A DNA stretch of 60,760 nt, taken from NCBI GenBank assembly GCA_934636265.1, contig CAKUAD010000009.1:1-60760 (forward strand), in the 5' to 3' direction. The stretch's first letter is position 1, and each line of letters starts with the position of its first letter. Both the position numbers and the translations under genes were made by a program. Shown here one piece after another: positions 60,023-60,760 of the stretch. The notes beneath the pieces are model-generated. The model had not been told where the DNA came from. It did no database searches and saw only the letters and a program-made list of their open reading frames with translations. The DNA comes from an uncultured Flavobacterium sp. Lineage in GTDB: Bacteria > Bacteroidota > Bacteroidia > Flavobacteriales > Flavobacteriaceae.

Positions 60023-60760
60023 TCAGGCCTTTTTGATCAGGTACACCCATCCGGTCTTGACTTCGCCCGAATAGGTTGAAATTACATAATAGTAAGTGGC
60101 GTCGGGCAATTCGTGTCCGTTGTTTGACTGACCCGCCCATTGGTTGGTATAGTCGCGTCGTGAGTAGACTTCCTGACCGTAACGGTTAAAAATTTTAAGC
60201 TGACTAACGCCCAGACCTGTAAGGTTGAAAGTGTCGTTGGCCTGATCGCCATTGGCTGAAACGCCTTTGGGAATTCCGCACCAAACTGCGTTGACGGCAA
60301 CGGATTCGACAAACTCGCAACCCTGCGCTGCGGTAACCACAGCCGCAAACTGCAACGGGAATGTTGCCGACGGCTGATTGGCAAGCCACTGCGACACGTT
60401 AAAGATTTCGCCCGTCGCGACGGTATTTCCGGCAGCATCGGTCCAGGAAACCGCGTTAATTTCAAATCCTGGATTGGCGTTTACTTCCAACACTGCCGAC
60501 GTTCCCTGACAAAACTGACCGACAGTAAAATCAGCCTGCGCAGCCGTAGCCGTAAGCGTCAACACTTGTGCGCATTGGCCTGCATCAGGTGTAAAGACGT
60601 AGGTTCCGGCGCCGCTCAAAAATGCAGGCAACCAAGTTCCCGAAATCCCGTTGGGCGAAACATTTTCCAGTTCAACCGGCGTCGCATCGGCACAAACCAC
60701 TACCGACGTGTCAAAATCCGGCATGATGGCATCGGTAATTACAACATTCAAGGTATAAGC
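60023..60760 (-). CDS. C-terminal part of a second T9SS type B surface protein (partial)
   Basis: The frame is open to the window edge, so only the last ~245 residues are seen and the true start lies beyond 60760. The visible part begins with the end of a repeat like those downstream (AYTLNVVIT), then one related unit (VVVCADATPVELENVSPNGISGTWLPAF ... GTYVFTPDAG). It ends with a gliding_CHU-type sorting domain (GVSANGDQANDTFNLTGL ... LKIFNRYGQEVYSRRDY, YYYVISTYSGEVKTGWVYLIKKA). It is upstream of the nine-repeat protein by 2 bp, so both are probably expressed together. The shared repeat type suggests gene duplication. Confidence 0.9.
   Translation of the reverse strand, partial: AYTLNVVITDAIMPDFDTSVVVCADATPVELENVSPNGISGTWLPAFLSGAGTYVFTPDAGQCAQVLTLTATAAQADFTVGQFCQGTSAVLEVNANPGFEINAVSWTDAAGNTVATGEIFNVSQWLANQPSATFPLQFAAVVTAAQGCEFVESVAVNAVWCGIPKGVSANGDQANDTFNLTGLGVSQLKIFNRYGQEVYSRRDYTNQWAGQSNNGHELPDATYYYVISTYSGEVKTGWVYLIKKA

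Noticed and set aside
60021..60140. 40-residue N-terminal extension of the nine-repeat protein
   Set aside because: It would place a signal peptide internally and overlaps the end of the upstream gene; the ATG at 60020 begins a standard signal peptide.

Overview
The window is from a member of the Flavobacteriaceae, close to Flavobacterium. The evidence is the gliding genes gldB and gldC, a type IX secretion plug protein (DUF5103), two proteins ending in type B (CHU-type) T9SS sorting domains, a DnaG without zinc ligands, DUF5916 and DUF6702 proteins, and many promoters of the Bacteroidetes form TTG-N17-19-TAnnTTTG. Base composition looks near 50% GC, high for that group. Gene order from the division cluster through gldBC and nadE to dnaG matches what I remember of flavobacterial genomes.

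Layout. 1-556: four 69-bp tandem repeats ending in a palindrome, then a 101-bp block duplicated 124 bp apart beside tRNA-Arg(CCG). 636-17040: the division and cell-wall (dcw) cluster on the minus strand, transcribed mraZ-rsmH-ftsL-ftsI-murE-mraY-murD-ftsW-murG-murC-ftsQ-ftsA-ftsZ, followed by yqeY and the tRNA; an MraZ-box-like operator lies at its head. 17248-23512: alpha/beta hydrolase, engB, gldC/gldB, nadE, an orphan response regulator and dnaG. 23610-28900: a structured repeat, an outer-membrane protein, a probable anti-sigma factor and its ECF sigma factor, an AT-rich lipoprotein gene that looks acquired, and a polyprenyl synthase. 29290-37227: rlmN, an O-methyltransferase, a PAP2 phosphatase, a TatA-like protein, an M1 aminopeptidase with a DUF6702 partner, two tandem CarboxypepD-like proteins and pepE. 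37309-39806: tRNA-Gly(TCC) and two convergent L,D-transpeptidases. 40063-48895: DUF5916, gpmI, a CoA-transferase, map, a methyltransferase, the T9SS plug protein and apaG. 48888-54604: the four-gene ligase-associated DNA repair operon (exonuclease, ATP-dependent ligase, Lhr-type helicase, PdeM nuclease). 54689-56580: pruA with a long leader carrying the second copy of the structured repeat. 56628-60760: two T9SS surface proteins, one with nine near-identical ~66-residue repeats; the other runs off the window.

How the parts fit. Most of the window is core flavobacterial chromosome: peptidoglycan precursor synthesis and septation (mur, fts), peptidoglycan crosslinking (two L,D-transpeptidases), surface secretion (plug protein and its probable cargo), DNA repair and central metabolism. 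The least explained items are the structured intergenic element present twice (23611-23660 and 54811-54880) with a compensatory base-pair change, the 69-bp array at the left edge, and the AT-rich lipoprotein with a glycine-rich hydrophobic core next to the ECF sigma locus.
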